Source: Rhizobium sp. WYCCWR10014 (GTDB taxonomy: Bacteria; Pseudomonadota; Alphaproteobacteria; Rhizobiales; Rhizobiaceae). From it: DNA of 64,000 bases. The translations under genes were made by a program, and so were the position numbers. The notes beneath the pieces are model-generated. The model did not search any database. It was not told where the DNA came from and was given only the letters and a program-made list of their open reading frames with translations. Every line of letters starts with the position of its first letter. The first letter of the stretch is position 1. The stretch is taken from contig NZ_LXFU01000044.1 of the NCBI RefSeq assembly GCF_001657485.1, positions 1-64,000 of the forward strand, in the 5' to 3' direction. Of the stretch, positions 26,145 to 35,515 are shown in pieces.

Positions 26145-26185
26145 CAGGCCGCGCCCTTCTGTCCAGGGCGCGGCCTGTTCGTTTT
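26145..26185 (+). terminator. Rho-independent terminator after fixNOQP
   Basis: CAGGCCGCGCCC and GGGCGCGGCCTG form a 12-bp perfect GC-rich stem with a nine-base loop, followed by TTCGTTTT. Confidence 0.85.
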
Positions 26186-26226
26186 CGGGAAGATCACTTT
26201 CCGACGAGATTGCATCTGGGCATTTC

Positions 26227-26240
26227 TTGATCTGCATCAA
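26227..26240. promoter_or_regulatory. FNR/FixK anaerobox upstream of fixG
   Basis: TTGATCTGCATCAA fits the consensus and lies 53 bp before the fixG ATG. Confidence 0.85.
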
Positions 26241-26292
26241 GGAACGGATGCGCGGCAGATGGGACAAGGGCGGGTGAACTCGGATAGGGCCC

Positions 26293-27861
26293 ATGAACCT
26301 CTACACCGCACCAGATCCCGATAACATCGAGCGGCTGAATGTCGAGCCTGTCAATGCCCGTCGCAACCGGCAGCCTCTCTACGCACCTCGGAAGAAGGTT
26401 TTTCCCAAGCGTGCAGAGGGACGATTCCGTCGGTTCAAGTGGATCGTCATGCTGATTACGCTCGGCATCTACTATCTCGCGCCATGGATTCGCTGGGATC
26501 GCGGTCCTTACGCACCTGACCAGGCAATCCTCATCGACCTTTCCTCACGGCGCTTCTTCTTTTTCTTCATCGAAATCTGGCCTCAGGAGTTTTATTATGT
26601 AGCGGGTCTCCTCGTCATGGCGGGGTTCGGCCTGTTTCTCGTCACTTCCGCGGTTGGCCGCGCATGGTGCGGCTACGCTTGCCCGCAGACCGTCTGGGTT
26701 GATCTCTTTCTCGTCGTCGAACGTGCGATCGAAGGCGATCGAAACGCGCGAATGAAGCTTGACGCTGGTCCCATGAGATTTGCCAAGTTGAGGAAGCGTG
26801 TGGTCAAACATTCGATCTGGCTGCTGATCGGCGTCGTCACGGGCGGTGCGTGGATCTTTTATTTTGCCGACGCGCCGAGCCTGCTTGTTGCCCTGTTCAC
26901 CGGCCGCGCGCCTGCAGCCGCCTACACCACCGTCGCCATCCTTACCGCAACGACCTATGTGCTCGGCGGTCTGATGCGAGAGCAGGTGTGCACCTACATG
27001 TGCCCGTGGCCACGCATCCAGGGTGCGATGCTCGATGAAAATTCTCTCGTCGTCACCTACAATGACTGGCGGGGCGAGCAGCGGTCGCTTCACGCCAAGA
27101 AGGCTCAAGTCAAGGGCCTGCCGGTCGGGGATTGCGTCGATTGCAATGCCTGCGTGGCGGTGTGTCCGATGGGAATCGACATTCGCGATGGACAGCAGAT
27201 GGAGTGCATCACATGCGCTCTCTGCATCGACGCCTGCGACGGTGTCATGGACAAGCTCGGAAAGCCTCGCGGCCTGATTGCCTATGCAACGCTGAGCGAA
27301 TACTCGACCAACATGTCGCTCGCCACAGACGAAGGACGAACGGCCATCCAGCCATCCAGGGTTCGAAACGAGGATGGGACCTTCGTTCCGGCGATCCGCC
27401 ACTTCGACTGGCGTATCATCTTTCGTCCGAGAACCGTCTTTTACGCGGTCGCCTGGGCGTCAGTCGGCATGGCTATGCTCGTCCATCTCGCCTTTCGGGA
27501 GCGCCTTGAACTCAACGTCGTTCACGACCGAAACCCCCAATATGTTCTGGAAAGCGACGGCTCTCTGCGGAATGGCTACACGCTTCGTGTCCTGAACATG
27601 GTGCCGACGCCGAGGGATGTGAACATAAGCCTGGTCGGGCTGGAGGGGGCGACGATGCGCATTCCCGAGTTCGGCAAGGAAGACGCTCGCGGCTTTACAG
27701 TCCACGCCGAACCCGACGCGGCCACGACGCTCAAGGTCTTCGTCACGCGCAAGCCTACCGGAGCCGCGATCAATGAATTTCTGTTCGTTATCGAAGATAC
27801 CGATCATGCCGATCGGGCAACCTACCGCGCGGCGTTCAATGCACCGGGAGACATCAAATGA
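26293..27861 (+). CDS. fixG: Cytochrome oxidase accessory ferredoxin-type protein
   Basis: 522 aa. FixG/CcoG is a membrane protein needed for copper handling in cbb3 assembly. Several N-terminal helices are visible (FKWIVMLITLGIYYLAPWI, then EFYYVAGLLVMAGFGLFLV), with the conserved RAWCGYACPQTVW. Two 4Fe-4S clusters are formed by C281-x2-C284-x2-C287-x3-C291 and C305-x2-C308-x2-C311-x3-C315. A C-terminal periplasmic IG-like domain follows the last helix. The stop overlaps the fixH start by four bases. Confidence 0.96.
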   Translation: MNLYTAPDPDNIERLNVEPVNARRNRQPLYAPRKKVFPKRAEGRFRRFKWIVMLITLGIYYLAPWIRWDRGPYAPDQAILIDLSSRRFFFFFIEIWPQEFYYVAGLLVMAGFGLFLVTSAVGRAWCGYACPQTVWVDLFLVVERAIEGDRNARMKLDAGPMRFAKLRKRVVKHSIWLLIGVVTGGAWIFYFADAPSLLVALFTGRAPAAAYTTVAILTATTYVLGGLMREQVCTYMCPWPRIQGAMLDENSLVVTYNDWRGEQRSLHAKKAQVKGLPVGDCVDCNACVAVCPMGIDIRDGQQMECITCALCIDACDGVMDKLGKPRGLIAYATLSEYSTNMSLATDEGRTAIQPSRVRNEDGTFVPAIRHFDWRIIFRPRTVFYAVAWASVGMAMLVHLAFRERLELNVVHDRNPQYVLESDGSLRNGYTLRVLNMVPTPRDVNISLVGLEGATMRIPEFGKEDARGFTVHAEPDAATTLKVFVTRKPTGAAINEFLFVIEDTDHADRATYRAAFNAPGDIK

Positions 27862-28343
27862 AGACCTCCGCTCAAGGTTTTACAGGCCTGCACATGCTGC
27901 TTGCGACCTCGGCATTCTTTGGCGTGGTGATCGCGGTAAACGTCACCATGGCCTTCTATGCCTCCTCCAGCTGGAGCGGTCTGGTCGTGGAAAACACCTA
28001 TGTCGCCAGTCAGGAGTTCAACCGCAAAGCGGCGGCGATGAAGGCAATGGCCGCTTCCGGCATCGAGGGCAACCTCTCCATAAAGGGGCACGAGATCCGC
28101 TACGACATTCACGACAAGAGCGGATCGCCTGCGATCGTCGACGACGTCGTTCTGAATTTCAAACGGCCCGTCGGAGACCACGAGGACTTCCACCTTACGC
28201 TCAGGAGGACAGCCGCGGGGCGGTTCGAAGCGGAGCATGGCCTAGCCGAAGGTGACTGGATCGTCGAGGCCATCTCGCGAAACGGCGGCGTGGTCGTCAT
28301 GCATGAGGCAAAACGCATCGATACCGCGGAGTTAGGCCAATGA
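27858..28343 (+). CDS. fixH: FixH accessory protein
   Basis: 161 aa. One N-terminal membrane helix (LHMLLATSAFFGVVIAVNVTMAFY) and a periplasmic domain with SWSGLVVENTYVASQEFNRK, the FixH family mark. It is required for a functional cbb3 oxidase, probably together with FixI. The gene overlaps fixG and fixI by four bases each (ATGA), so the three are translationally coupled. Confidence 0.93.
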   Translation: MKTSAQGFTGLHMLLATSAFFGVVIAVNVTMAFYASSSWSGLVVENTYVASQEFNRKAAAMKAMAASGIEGNLSIKGHEIRYDIHDKSGSPAIVDDVVLNFKRPVGDHEDFHLTLRRTAAGRFEAEHGLAEGDWIVEAISRNGGVVVMHEAKRIDTAELGQ

Positions 28344-30625
28344 CCTGCTGTACCATGGACGCAGAAAGCGTGCTTGCCCTCAGCACGACATCATCCAGTG
28401 CCGAAGAGGTTCGCCTTGTCAGCCAGCCGCTCGGCGAGGGATTGCGTCAGTTGGACCTGAGTGTTCCCGACGTTCACTGCGGCGGCTGCATTTCGACTAT
28501 CGAAAGGGCGTTGTTGTCGCTTCCCTTCGTCAAGACAGCGCGAGTCAATCTCACAGCTCGAAGGGTGACCTGCGTTTACCAGGAGGAGGTCGAGACGCGT
28601 GCAACCGATCCGTCCAAGATCCTCGCAGCGATCAACTCGGCCGGATATCGCGCGCATCTCTTCACGCCCCAAGCTCCCGAGAACGACAAGACCAGAAATC
28701 AGCTTCTCCTCGCGATCGGCGTTTCCGGTTTTGCGGCCGCCAACATCATGTTGCTCTCGGTATCGGTCTGGTCGGGCGCGGATGCCGCGACGCGCGACAT
28801 GTTTCATTGGATCTCGGCGATGATAGCAGCGCCCGCGCTGGTTTATGCGGGGCGCTTCTTCTTCAAATCGGCCCGGAATGCGCTGCGGCACGGGCGCACC
28901 AACATGGACGTTCCGATCTCGCTCGCCGTGACGCTCTCCTATGCCGTTTCATTGTGGGAGACCGTCCATCACGGCGAGCATGCATGGTTCGACGCTTCGG
29001 TCTCGCTGCTCTTCTTCCTGCTGATCGGCAGAACCCTCGATCATGTCATGCGGGAAAAGGCTCGGGCGGCGATCAACGGACTAGCACGACTGGCCCCGCG
29101 CGGAGCATTGCTGATCAATCCGGACGGGTCGCGACATTACATTGCGATAGAAGAGATCGCAGCGGGGGATGAAATCTCGATAGCCGCAGGCGAAAGGGTT
29201 CCCGTCGATGGCATAGTCGTCAGCGGAGAAAGCGACGTGGATCTCTCCATCGTCACCGGCGAAAGCAGCCCCGTCGCCGTTGCCAGCAACAGCGAAGTGA
29301 GTTCTGGGGCAATGAATCTGACCGGCTCGCTGGTGCTGCGGGCAACGAAAATTGCCAAGAATTCGCTTCTCTCCGAGATCATCGGCCTGATGGAAGCCGC
29401 CGAGGGCGGAAGGGCTCGCTATCGCAGGATCGCCGATCGCGCTGCCGCACTCTATTCCCCGGTCGTGCATCTGTTGGCGTTGGTCTCTTTCCTTGGCTGG
29501 GGCTTCCTGGGCGGAGACTGGAAACAGGCCATGCTGGTCGCCGTAGCGGTGCTGATCATTACCTGCCCATGTGCGTTGGGTCTTGCCGTGCCCGTTGTCC
29601 AGGTCGTCGCTGCGGGGGAGCTTTTCCGGAAAGGCATCATGGTGAAGGATGGTTCAGCACTCGAAAGACTGGCCGAGGCCGACACCGTGGCCTTTGACAA
29701 AACGGGCACCTTGACGATGGGCAGTCCGCGCCTTGTCGGAGTGGGCACCATGGACGAGAGCGCCACCGCAATCGCCCGTGGATTGGCCACGCATTCACGG
29801 CATCCTCTATCTCGGGCTCTGGTTCGGGAGACCAAAACCGCCCCCATGTCCTTCGACAGCGTCACGGAAATCCCCGGCGGAGGACTGGAGGCCAGGAATG
29901 GAGCGGATGTCTATCGTTTGGGCAACACGGCGTTTGCCTGCGGAACCAGCGTCGTGCCCCGGACTGCCGATAGTCCGTTTTCGGAAGTGGTCTTGTCGAA
30001 GAATGGCGTCGATTTTGCCCGCTTCTTCTTCGACGACACGCTTCGTCCGGGTGCTTGCGAGGCCATCGACCGGCTCGGTGCAGCCGGCCTTGAAACGCTG
30101 ATCGTGTCCGGCGACAGGCAGACCGTCGTCGACAACACGGCGCATGCTCTCGGTATCGACAGGGCTTTTGGCTCTCTGACGCCAAAACAGAAGGTCGAGG
30201 AATGCCAGAGGCTGAATGGCCGAGGTCGTCGCGTGCTGATGGTTGGCGACGGTATCAACGACGCCCCGGCACTTGCAGCGGCGCATGTCTCGATGGCGCC
30301 GGCCACGGCATCCGATATCGGCAGACAGGCCGCCGACCTCGTTTTCTTCAATGATCGCCTTGACGCTGTTCCGGAAGCAATCGCTGTTGCGCGAAGATCC
30401 GCCAGCCTCATCCGGCAGAACTTCGCTCTCGCCATCGGTTACAACGTTCTGGCGGTGCCGATCGCCATCGCCGGATTGGCGACACCGCTCATAGCGGCGG
30501 TGGCGATGTCGACATCGTCGATCATCGTCGTGACGAACGCCCTGCGTCTGAACGCGTTCGGCAAGCGTCGAGATATGCAAATTCGAGGGGGGATCGGCAG
30601 GAGCGCGGAGGTCAAAGCCGCATGA
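28340..30625 (+). CDS. fixI: Copper-transporting P1B ATPase
   Basis: 761 aa. FixI delivers copper for the cbb3 oxidase. The N-terminus has CC at residues 3-4 and a heavy-metal domain with C47-G-G-C50 (DVHCGGCISTIERAL). The membrane metal site is C409-P-C411 (TCPCALGLAVP). Phosphorylation motif DKTGTLTMG, the HP motif (HSRHPLSRAL) and GDGINDAPAL are all present, so the enzyme appears complete. The start overlaps fixH and the stop overlaps fixS. Confidence 0.96.
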   Translation: MTCCTMDAESVLALSTTSSSAEEVRLVSQPLGEGLRQLDLSVPDVHCGGCISTIERALLSLPFVKTARVNLTARRVTCVYQEEVETRATDPSKILAAINSAGYRAHLFTPQAPENDKTRNQLLLAIGVSGFAAANIMLLSVSVWSGADAATRDMFHWISAMIAAPALVYAGRFFFKSARNALRHGRTNMDVPISLAVTLSYAVSLWETVHHGEHAWFDASVSLLFFLLIGRTLDHVMREKARAAINGLARLAPRGALLINPDGSRHYIAIEEIAAGDEISIAAGERVPVDGIVVSGESDVDLSIVTGESSPVAVASNSEVSSGAMNLTGSLVLRATKIAKNSLLSEIIGLMEAAEGGRARYRRIADRAAALYSPVVHLLALVSFLGWGFLGGDWKQAMLVAVAVLIITCPCALGLAVPVVQVVAAGELFRKGIMVKDGSALERLAEADTVAFDKTGTLTMGSPRLVGVGTMDESATAIARGLATHSRHPLSRALVRETKTAPMSFDSVTEIPGGGLEARNGADVYRLGNTAFACGTSVVPRTADSPFSEVVLSKNGVDFARFFFDDTLRPGACEAIDRLGAAGLETLIVSGDRQTVVDNTAHALGIDRAFGSLTPKQKVEECQRLNGRGRRVLMVGDGINDAPALAAAHVSMAPATASDIGRQAADLVFFNDRLDAVPEAIAVARRSASLIRQNFALAIGYNVLAVPIAIAGLATPLIAAVAMSTSSIIVVTNALRLNAFGKRRDMQIRGGIGRSAEVKAA

Positions 30626-30780
30626 ACATGTTGATCTATCTCATACCGATCGCGCTGCTGATGGGAGGAATGGGACTTCTGGCATTCCTTTGGTCGCTGA
30701 AGAGCGGCCAGTATGACGACCTTCAAGGCGCCGCCTGGCGAATCCTCGCCGAGGACGAAACCGATCAACGAAAACCCTAA
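30622..30780 (+). CDS. fixS: cbb3 oxidase maturation protein
   Basis: 52 aa with a single membrane helix (LIYLIPIALLMGGMGLLAFLWSLKSGQYDDLQG in part), the FixS/CcoS hallmark being the helix followed by W-x-L-x-S-G-Q-Y-D-D. It is needed for cofactor insertion into the oxidase. ATGA overlap with fixI. It ends 34 bp before the next start. Confidence 0.95.
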   Translation: MNMLIYLIPIALLMGGMGLLAFLWSLKSGQYDDLQGAAWRILAEDETDQRKP

Positions 30781-30814
30781 CCACACACTGGGTCCAAACA
30801 CGAAAGGAAGATGG

Positions 30815-31486
30815 ATGCTTGCCAAAAATTCTGTGCTTCTGCAGTCTGAGCTGTTCGCTGGTTTGGATCAGGCGACTGTGGAGCAATTCACGGCAATGGC
30901 TGAGCTTCGAAGCTTCGCTGCTGACGAGAAGATCGTAGCCGAGGGCCAGAAGGCGTCGTTCGTCTACTGCGTCATGAACGGGTTTGTCCGACTTTCAAAA
31001 TCGGAATCCACCGGGCGCGAGGCGGATATCTGCGTGTGCGAGCCGGGCGACACCTTTGGGGAATATCTCCTCTCGGGGGGCGGCTCCTACGCTTATAGCG
31101 CGCGGTCCGCCGACGGGGCCGAGGTCGCGCTGTTCGCGCTTGCGGACTTGCAGGCATTCGCCGACCAACATCCGATCGTACACCGGAATGTCATGCGCAT
31201 CATGGTCAGGCACCTGCTCGGTGCGATGGATTGTATTGCGGGAGACCGATTGCTCACAGCCGCGCAACGGGTGGCAAACTACCTTGTGAGCCGCTGCCCC
31301 GCCTCGACGATCACCTCGCGGGTCACGTTCCGCCTTCCTTACCGGAAGAGAATCCTGGCCGGCAAACTGGGACTGGCGCCGGAAGCCCTTTCCCGCGCGT
31401 TTGCGGCGCTCGCCCCGTCGGGGGTCGAAGTCAGGGGCAATGTCGTTCTGGTCGATAGCGTCAACCTGCTTCGCAAAGCGTGCTAA
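30815..31486 (+). CDS. Crp/Fnr-family regulator without FNR iron-sulfur cysteines
   Basis: 223 aa. A cyclic-nucleotide-binding-type sensor domain (residues 10-130; FGEYLLSGGGSYAYSARS) is followed by a winged HTH whose recognition helix (LAPEALSRAFAAL) has the E-x-x-S-R set that reads TTGAT half sites in FNR proteins. The N-terminal cysteine cluster of Fnr/FnrN is missing, as in FixK or DNR/NnrR types. Cysteines occur at VYCVM and ICVC. AAAGGAAG lies six bases before the ATG at 30815. As it follows fixGHIS it may regulate these boxes or another anaerobic target. Confidence 0.85.
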   Translation: MLAKNSVLLQSELFAGLDQATVEQFTAMAELRSFAADEKIVAEGQKASFVYCVMNGFVRLSKSESTGREADICVCEPGDTFGEYLLSGGGSYAYSARSADGAEVALFALADLQAFADQHPIVHRNVMRIMVRHLLGAMDCIAGDRLLTAAQRVANYLVSRCPASTITSRVTFRLPYRKRILAGKLGLAPEALSRAFAALAPSGVEVRGNVVLVDSVNLLRKAC

Positions 31487-31711
31487 CCTTAACTAACCGG
31501 CACAAGAGATCCGAGATGAGGCTCAAGCAGAAATGTCTCATAAAAATCGGAAGGCTGCTTGATTTCGATCAATCTCGCTTTTGACGCACCTTAGCAATTA
31601 AACGATAGATTGGCTCGCGCCAGCAGCAAGACAACCGACCGCAGAAAACGGTAGGAAGATTGTTTTCCCATAATTCATTAGACAATCCTTTGTGAACGCG
31701 TTGGTCTTGCC
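31487..31711. other. Intergenic DNA with orphan anaerobox
   Basis: Apart from the box at 31559-31572 nothing is recognised. Confidence 0.5.
31559..31572. promoter_or_regulatory. Orphan FNR/FixK anaerobox
   Basis: TTGATTTCGATCAA is a perfect consensus match, but no intact gene follows within 1.3 kb on the plus strand, where IS6 DNA begins at 32048. Confidence 0.75.
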
Positions 31712-32023
31712 TTAGCGGCTGAGTTTGGTTGTATGGCGGCGCCCCATCTGGCGCAGCATGTCGCCGATTACGTCGGGTAGATCGGTGATGATGAGATTCC
31801 TACGATTGACGATCGCCATCTCCGGATCGGTAATCGGGCACGATACCTCCTTGCGCGGTCGACCTAGGATCGGTGTTATGCTCGAAGCAGCATTTGCCAG
31901 CGCTGTTGGCAAGCGCTTCTCGGCTCCGAGCCGAGCTGCTTGCAGGCGCTTTTCAGAGAGCAGCCAGTCGAACATCTGGCCGACGGTCAGTCGCTGTTCT
32001 TCGAGGGCGACGTCGCCAAACAC
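31712..32023 (-). CDS. 103-aa hypothetical protein
   Basis: The frame encodes a mixed alpha/beta sequence (LSEKRLQAARLGAEKRL, PILGRPRKEVSCPITDPEMAIVNRR). No family recognised, no clear ribosome site. It may be the end of a larger gene lost to the IS6 insertion at 32048, which begins just upstream of its start. Confidence 0.3.
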   Translation of the reverse strand: MFGDVALEEQRLTVGQMFDWLLSEKRLQAARLGAEKRLPTALANAASSITPILGRPRKEVSCPITDPEMAIVNRRNLIITDLPDVIGDMLRQMGRRHTTKLSR

Positions 32024-32047
32024 CTCTTTGAAGTGGTTGAATGGGTA

Positions 32048-32855
32048 TTGTCACGTTAACTGGGTTGCGGTTGCCTGCCTAACGGGTTGCGCATAATTTT
32101 CGGCAATGCAGACATCAGATATCAGCTTCAAGCGTCACCGTTTTCCACCGCAGATCATTGCTCACGCGGTCTGGCTTATTTGCGGTTCAACCTTAGTCTG
32201 CGTGAAGTTGAGGAAATGCTGCTCGAGCGTGGAATCGACGTGTCATACGAGACAGTCCGCCGCTGGATCGCCAAGTTCGGACCCCAGATCGCACGCAACT
32301 TGCGGCGGCGGCAGGCGCGCCCCGGCGATATTTGGTATTTGGACGAAGTCGTCGTGAAATGCGCTGGAGAGAAATCCTGGCTCTGGCGTGCGGTCGATCA
32401 ACATGGCACCGTTCTCGAAGAGATATTGCAGAAGCGGCGTGATAAAAGGGCAGCAAAGCGCCTGCTGGTGGCGTTAATGAAGCGCTATGGCTTTGCTCCC
32501 AAACGGATCATCACCGATAAGCTCCGCTCCTACAGTGCAGCAAAGGCGGAAGTGGCACCCGGCCTTGACCATTGGTCGCACAAGGGCCTCAATAATCGGG
32601 CCGAGAACACCCATCTGCCGTTTCGAAAACGGGAACGAACCATGCAAGGCCACCGATCACCAGGCACGTTGCAACGGTTCGTCTCCATGCACTCAGCGAC
32701 CCGCAATTGCTTTTCAGTTCCGTCCCGTCGCCGCGCCGCGCAAACAATTCGCTACCATCGGCTCGAAGCTTTCGATGCATGGAAAATTGCGGCCTGTGTC
32801 GCCTGAATATCCACAAGCCGCTGACCTTTCCAGCCAGAGAAACTTAACGTGACAA
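32048..32855 (+). mobile_element. IS6-family element
   Basis: TTGTCACGTTAA at 32048-32059 and its inverse at 32844-32855 bound an 808-bp unit, the usual IS6 size. No target duplication is seen. Decayed relatives lie at 34255-34949, 37022-37805 and 42599-42716. Confidence 0.7.
32106..32806 (+). pseudogene. IS6-family transposase, frameshifted
   Basis: The N-terminal part starts at 32106 (DISFKRHRFPPQIIAHAVWL) and moves to the next frame near 32178, where LRFNLSLREVEEMLLERGIDVSYETVRRW continues. One missing T explains the shift. The DDE core is complete: WYLDEVVVK, IITDKLRSYSAAK and NNRAENTHLPFRKRER with the catalytic Glu. A C-terminal product beginning at 32087 in the second frame is possible but would lack the proper HTH start. 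Confidence 0.85.
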
Positions 32856-32921
32856 CACCTTGTCGTGAGCCACCTCCAGAAAAAGAGCCAAGGACAAGGT
32901 CACGACCGGCACCGCACCCCT

Positions 32922-33782
32922 TCAAAGCCCGAAGCGGCTCCACAATGCTCTCTCTTCCGCCGCTTCGACAAGCCCTGTCGCGAGACCGGATGCAGCACCT
33001 TCAAGCGAGACCGGCGACACACCTGGAATACGGCGGCCGAACAGGCCGCGGCCGGCGGTGACGAGCTCCAGTTTGGTCTTCTGGCCGTAGCGCCTTTTCA
33101 GTTCCTGGCGCATGTCGCCGAGGCCATCGATGAGGCCGAGCTCGAGGCCGCGCGTGCCGCTCCAGAACAGGCCGGAAAACACCGTCGCATCGTCCCTCAG
33201 CTTGCCGGCGCGACGTTCGCGCACCATGGAGATGAAGACCTGGTGGATTTCGAGCTGCAGGCTCTTCAGGTACTCGATATCCTTTTCCTTTTCCGGCTGG
33301 AAAGGATCGAGGATCACCTTGTTTTCGCCCGCCGTATAGACGCGGCGCTCGACGCCGATTTTCTTCAAGAGCTCGGGAAAACCGAAACCGCCGGAGACGA
33401 CGCCGATCGAGCCGACGATGGAGGTGGCGTCGGCAATGATCTCATCGCCGGCAAGCGCGATCATGTAACCGCCGGAGGCAGCGACATCCTCGACGAAGAC
33501 CAGAACCTTCTTCTGCTTCTCGCGGGCAAGCTCGCGAATGCGGGTGAAGATCAGGCGCGACTGGACGGGCGAGCCGCCCGGCGAATTGATGGAGATGGCG
33601 ACCGCCGGCGCGTCCTTCATGGCGAAGGCTTTTTCCAGAACCGGAGAGACATTGGCAAGGTTGAGGGTCGGCCGGAACTGGCCGCCGCCGCTGATGATCG
33701 GCCCCTGCAGCCGGACAACCGGAATGGTGATGCCGTCCTTGCGGAACCGTTTCGGCAGCAGTTTTCTCAAGAATCCGGCCAT
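32922..33782 (-). CDS. S49-family peptidase (SppA-like)
   Basis: 286 aa. The protein has the S49 fold: VVRLQGPIISGG, AISINSPGGSPVQS, then VEDVAASGGYMIALAGDEIIADATSIVGSIGVV. The serine nucleophile is in AASGGY and the general-base lysine in AGENKVILDPF. It lacks the long N-terminal domain of E. coli SppA and has no clear membrane segment, so it is the short alphaproteobacterial form. The role is degradation of signal peptides or membrane proteins. It is intact and stands alone among IS relics, immediately beside the IS6 element. Confidence 0.9.
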   Translation of the reverse strand: MAGFLRKLLPKRFRKDGITIPVVRLQGPIISGGGQFRPTLNLANVSPVLEKAFAMKDAPAVAISINSPGGSPVQSRLIFTRIRELAREKQKKVLVFVEDVAASGGYMIALAGDEIIADATSIVGSIGVVSGGFGFPELLKKIGVERRVYTAGENKVILDPFQPEKEKDIEYLKSLQLEIHQVFISMVRERRAGKLRDDATVFSGLFWSGTRGLELGLIDGLGDMRQELKRRYGQKTKLELVTAGRGLFGRRIPGVSPVSLEGAASGLATGLVEAAEERALWSRFGL

Positions 33783-34254
33783 TTTTCATCCTTCGCTTCG
33801 GGTCGCACGATCTTCACCGCAACGAAAGTCCGCATCGTCGGGATGTTAGGTGATGTCATTTAGGCCTTTGTCGCTGCCCGAGGCACGCTCCGGCCGCTCG
33901 TGTGCCACATCTAGACGGCACCTTGGCCTAGATCAATACAAAAGAATAATATATTTTATGACATACATGATTGCCGCGCTCCAATGCGATTCTGTATTTT
34001 GGTTCTGCAAAATAAACAGAACGGTTATGTTCGTTGAAGTATTAAATACAAGTATGGCGAACTTTCGATCGCAAGATCGGTGGTTGGTCCGTGGGAATGT
34101 CTAAAGCGATTATGTTCGCTTACCAACCTGTCAAAGAGCCCGGTGATTTTCCCGCTCTCGCTAACAACCCCAACAAATTAGGTGAACAGATTAGACCCTC
34201 ACCTCGGAGGTGATGACCAATACCGAAGAACATCAAGACCGCAATGGAAGTGTA
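33783..34254. other. Intergenic with dispersed repeat
   Basis: No gene recognised. Positions 33895-33995 repeat part of 20590-20690. A near anaerobox, TTGGCCTAGATCAA, lies at about 33923-33936. Confidence 0.45.
33895..33995 (+). repeat. Dispersed AT-rich repeat, copy 2
   Basis: Shares CTAGACGGC, AGATCAATA and AATAATATATTTT with the minus strand of 20590-20690 in the same order. It starts about 110 bp upstream of the S49 peptidase start, on the other side of its promoter region. Confidence 0.55.
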
Positions 34255-34949
34255 GGCGTTGTCATGTGTCTGCGGCTTAGCGGTTGGCGAGATAATTGCG
34301 GGGATAAGGACCCGTTCCTTCAGCTAGAAGAACCACCGCTTTCCACCGCAGATCATCACCCGTGCGATCTGGCTGTATTTTCGGTTCCCTTTGAGCCCGC
34401 GGATGGTCAGGAAATGCTGTTGGAACCAGCATTGTCGGCCTCATCACGGGATCCTTTCATAGGAGACCATCAAACTCGGGACAGCTTATGCCAGGCAGTT
34501 GCGCAGAAAAAACCCGTCGCGTAAGGATATCTGACATCTGGACGAGTGGTGATTTCTATCGGCGGCCGAAAACATCAAAGCTGCCAAGCGATTGCTGGTC
34601 AGACTGCTGAAGAAACATGGCCTGGCGCTAAAGCGGTATCATCACCGACAAACTGCGCTCGTATGGCGCTGCAAAACGAGATGCCATGCCCGCTGTCGAA
34701 CATTAATCCAATAGGGCCCTGAACAATCGTGCGGAGAATTCTCACGTTCACTTCGAAAGCGAGAACGGGTGATGCTTGATCGATCTTTACAGCAATCCGA
34801 AATCGCTTCGTTCTCTCGCATTCGAAACGTTCAGCCCTTTCCACTTACAATCATCGGATTGGCGCAATGGAAATCCGTGAACGACGCGACTGCCTGACGT
34901 CACAAACAAGCGCCTTATCCAGGCGTCGATGAAACAACGTGATATCGCC
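34255..34949 (+). pseudogene. Strongly decayed IS6 copy
   Basis: Scattered frames match IS6 transposase: HRFPPQIIxRAIWLYFRFPF near 34340, LLVRLLKKHG near 34600, DKLRSYGAAK near 34650 and NNRAENSH near 34720. The right end (AAACAACGTGATATCGCC, ending 34949) matches the ends of the copies at 37022 and 42599. No long frame survives. Confidence 0.7.
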
Positions 34950-35326
34950 GATGAGAGCTTTCGCGAAATGGCAAGTCGCTGAAAAAGAGATGATCGCCGC
35001 ATCTGAAGTCCATCAATGGGCGGAAAGGCCGAGCACCGACCGTCTGAGCGTTACGAAGGTGACTGTGGCCAAATCAAGGAAGCACATCGACCATCTCGAC
35101 ATGCGAGGAGATGGTACGCGAAAGCACTGCGATGCCGTCGCCGGCCCTATCCCTGAGGCAGCGTTTCTTGCGCTAGTGGATTGATCCCACCTTTGGTGCC
35201 CACGTTTGACCGCTGCAATGATCTCGTCTGGATCTGCCCTCCAGATGAAGGGCTTTGGTTTTTGGTTATGCTCTTTGACGAAGCGTTAATGATAGCTCGG
35301 AGGTCGACGACGGACTGGAAGACGCC
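34950..35326. other. Intergenic, nothing recognised
   Basis: No gene, repeat or clear signal seen between the IS6 relic and the IS630 fragment. Confidence 0.4.
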
Positions 35327-35515
35327 TTACTTCGGACGTCGGCGCGTCAGGTTCGTAAAGAAGCCCTCGATGGCCCTCAGCCATGAACAGGATGTAGGGA
35401 CGAAGTGGAATGTCCAGCGCGGATCCCTGGCTAGCCAAGCGCGGACCTTCGGCTGTTTATGGGTCGCGTAGTTATCGAGAATGACGTGGACGGCCTTATC
35501 CTTTGGCAACTCCCG
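35327..35515 (-). pseudogene. IS630-family transposase fragment
   Basis: Encodes VHVILDNYATHKQPKVRAWL and WTFHFVPTSCSWLRAIEGFF, the region of IS630 transposases around the second Asp and the catalytic Glu. Both ends are missing. It directly abuts the 3' end of the alcohol dehydrogenase remnant, so its insertion probably truncated that gene. Confidence 0.8.

Noticed and set aside
32865..33863. A 332-codon plus-strand frame
   Set aside because: It is antisense to the S49 peptidase gene, which has recognisable catalytic motifs.
33923..33936. TTGGCCTAGATCAA as an FNR box
   Set aside because: One half site departs from TTGAY and no gene with oxygen-related function follows; kept only as a comment on the repeat.
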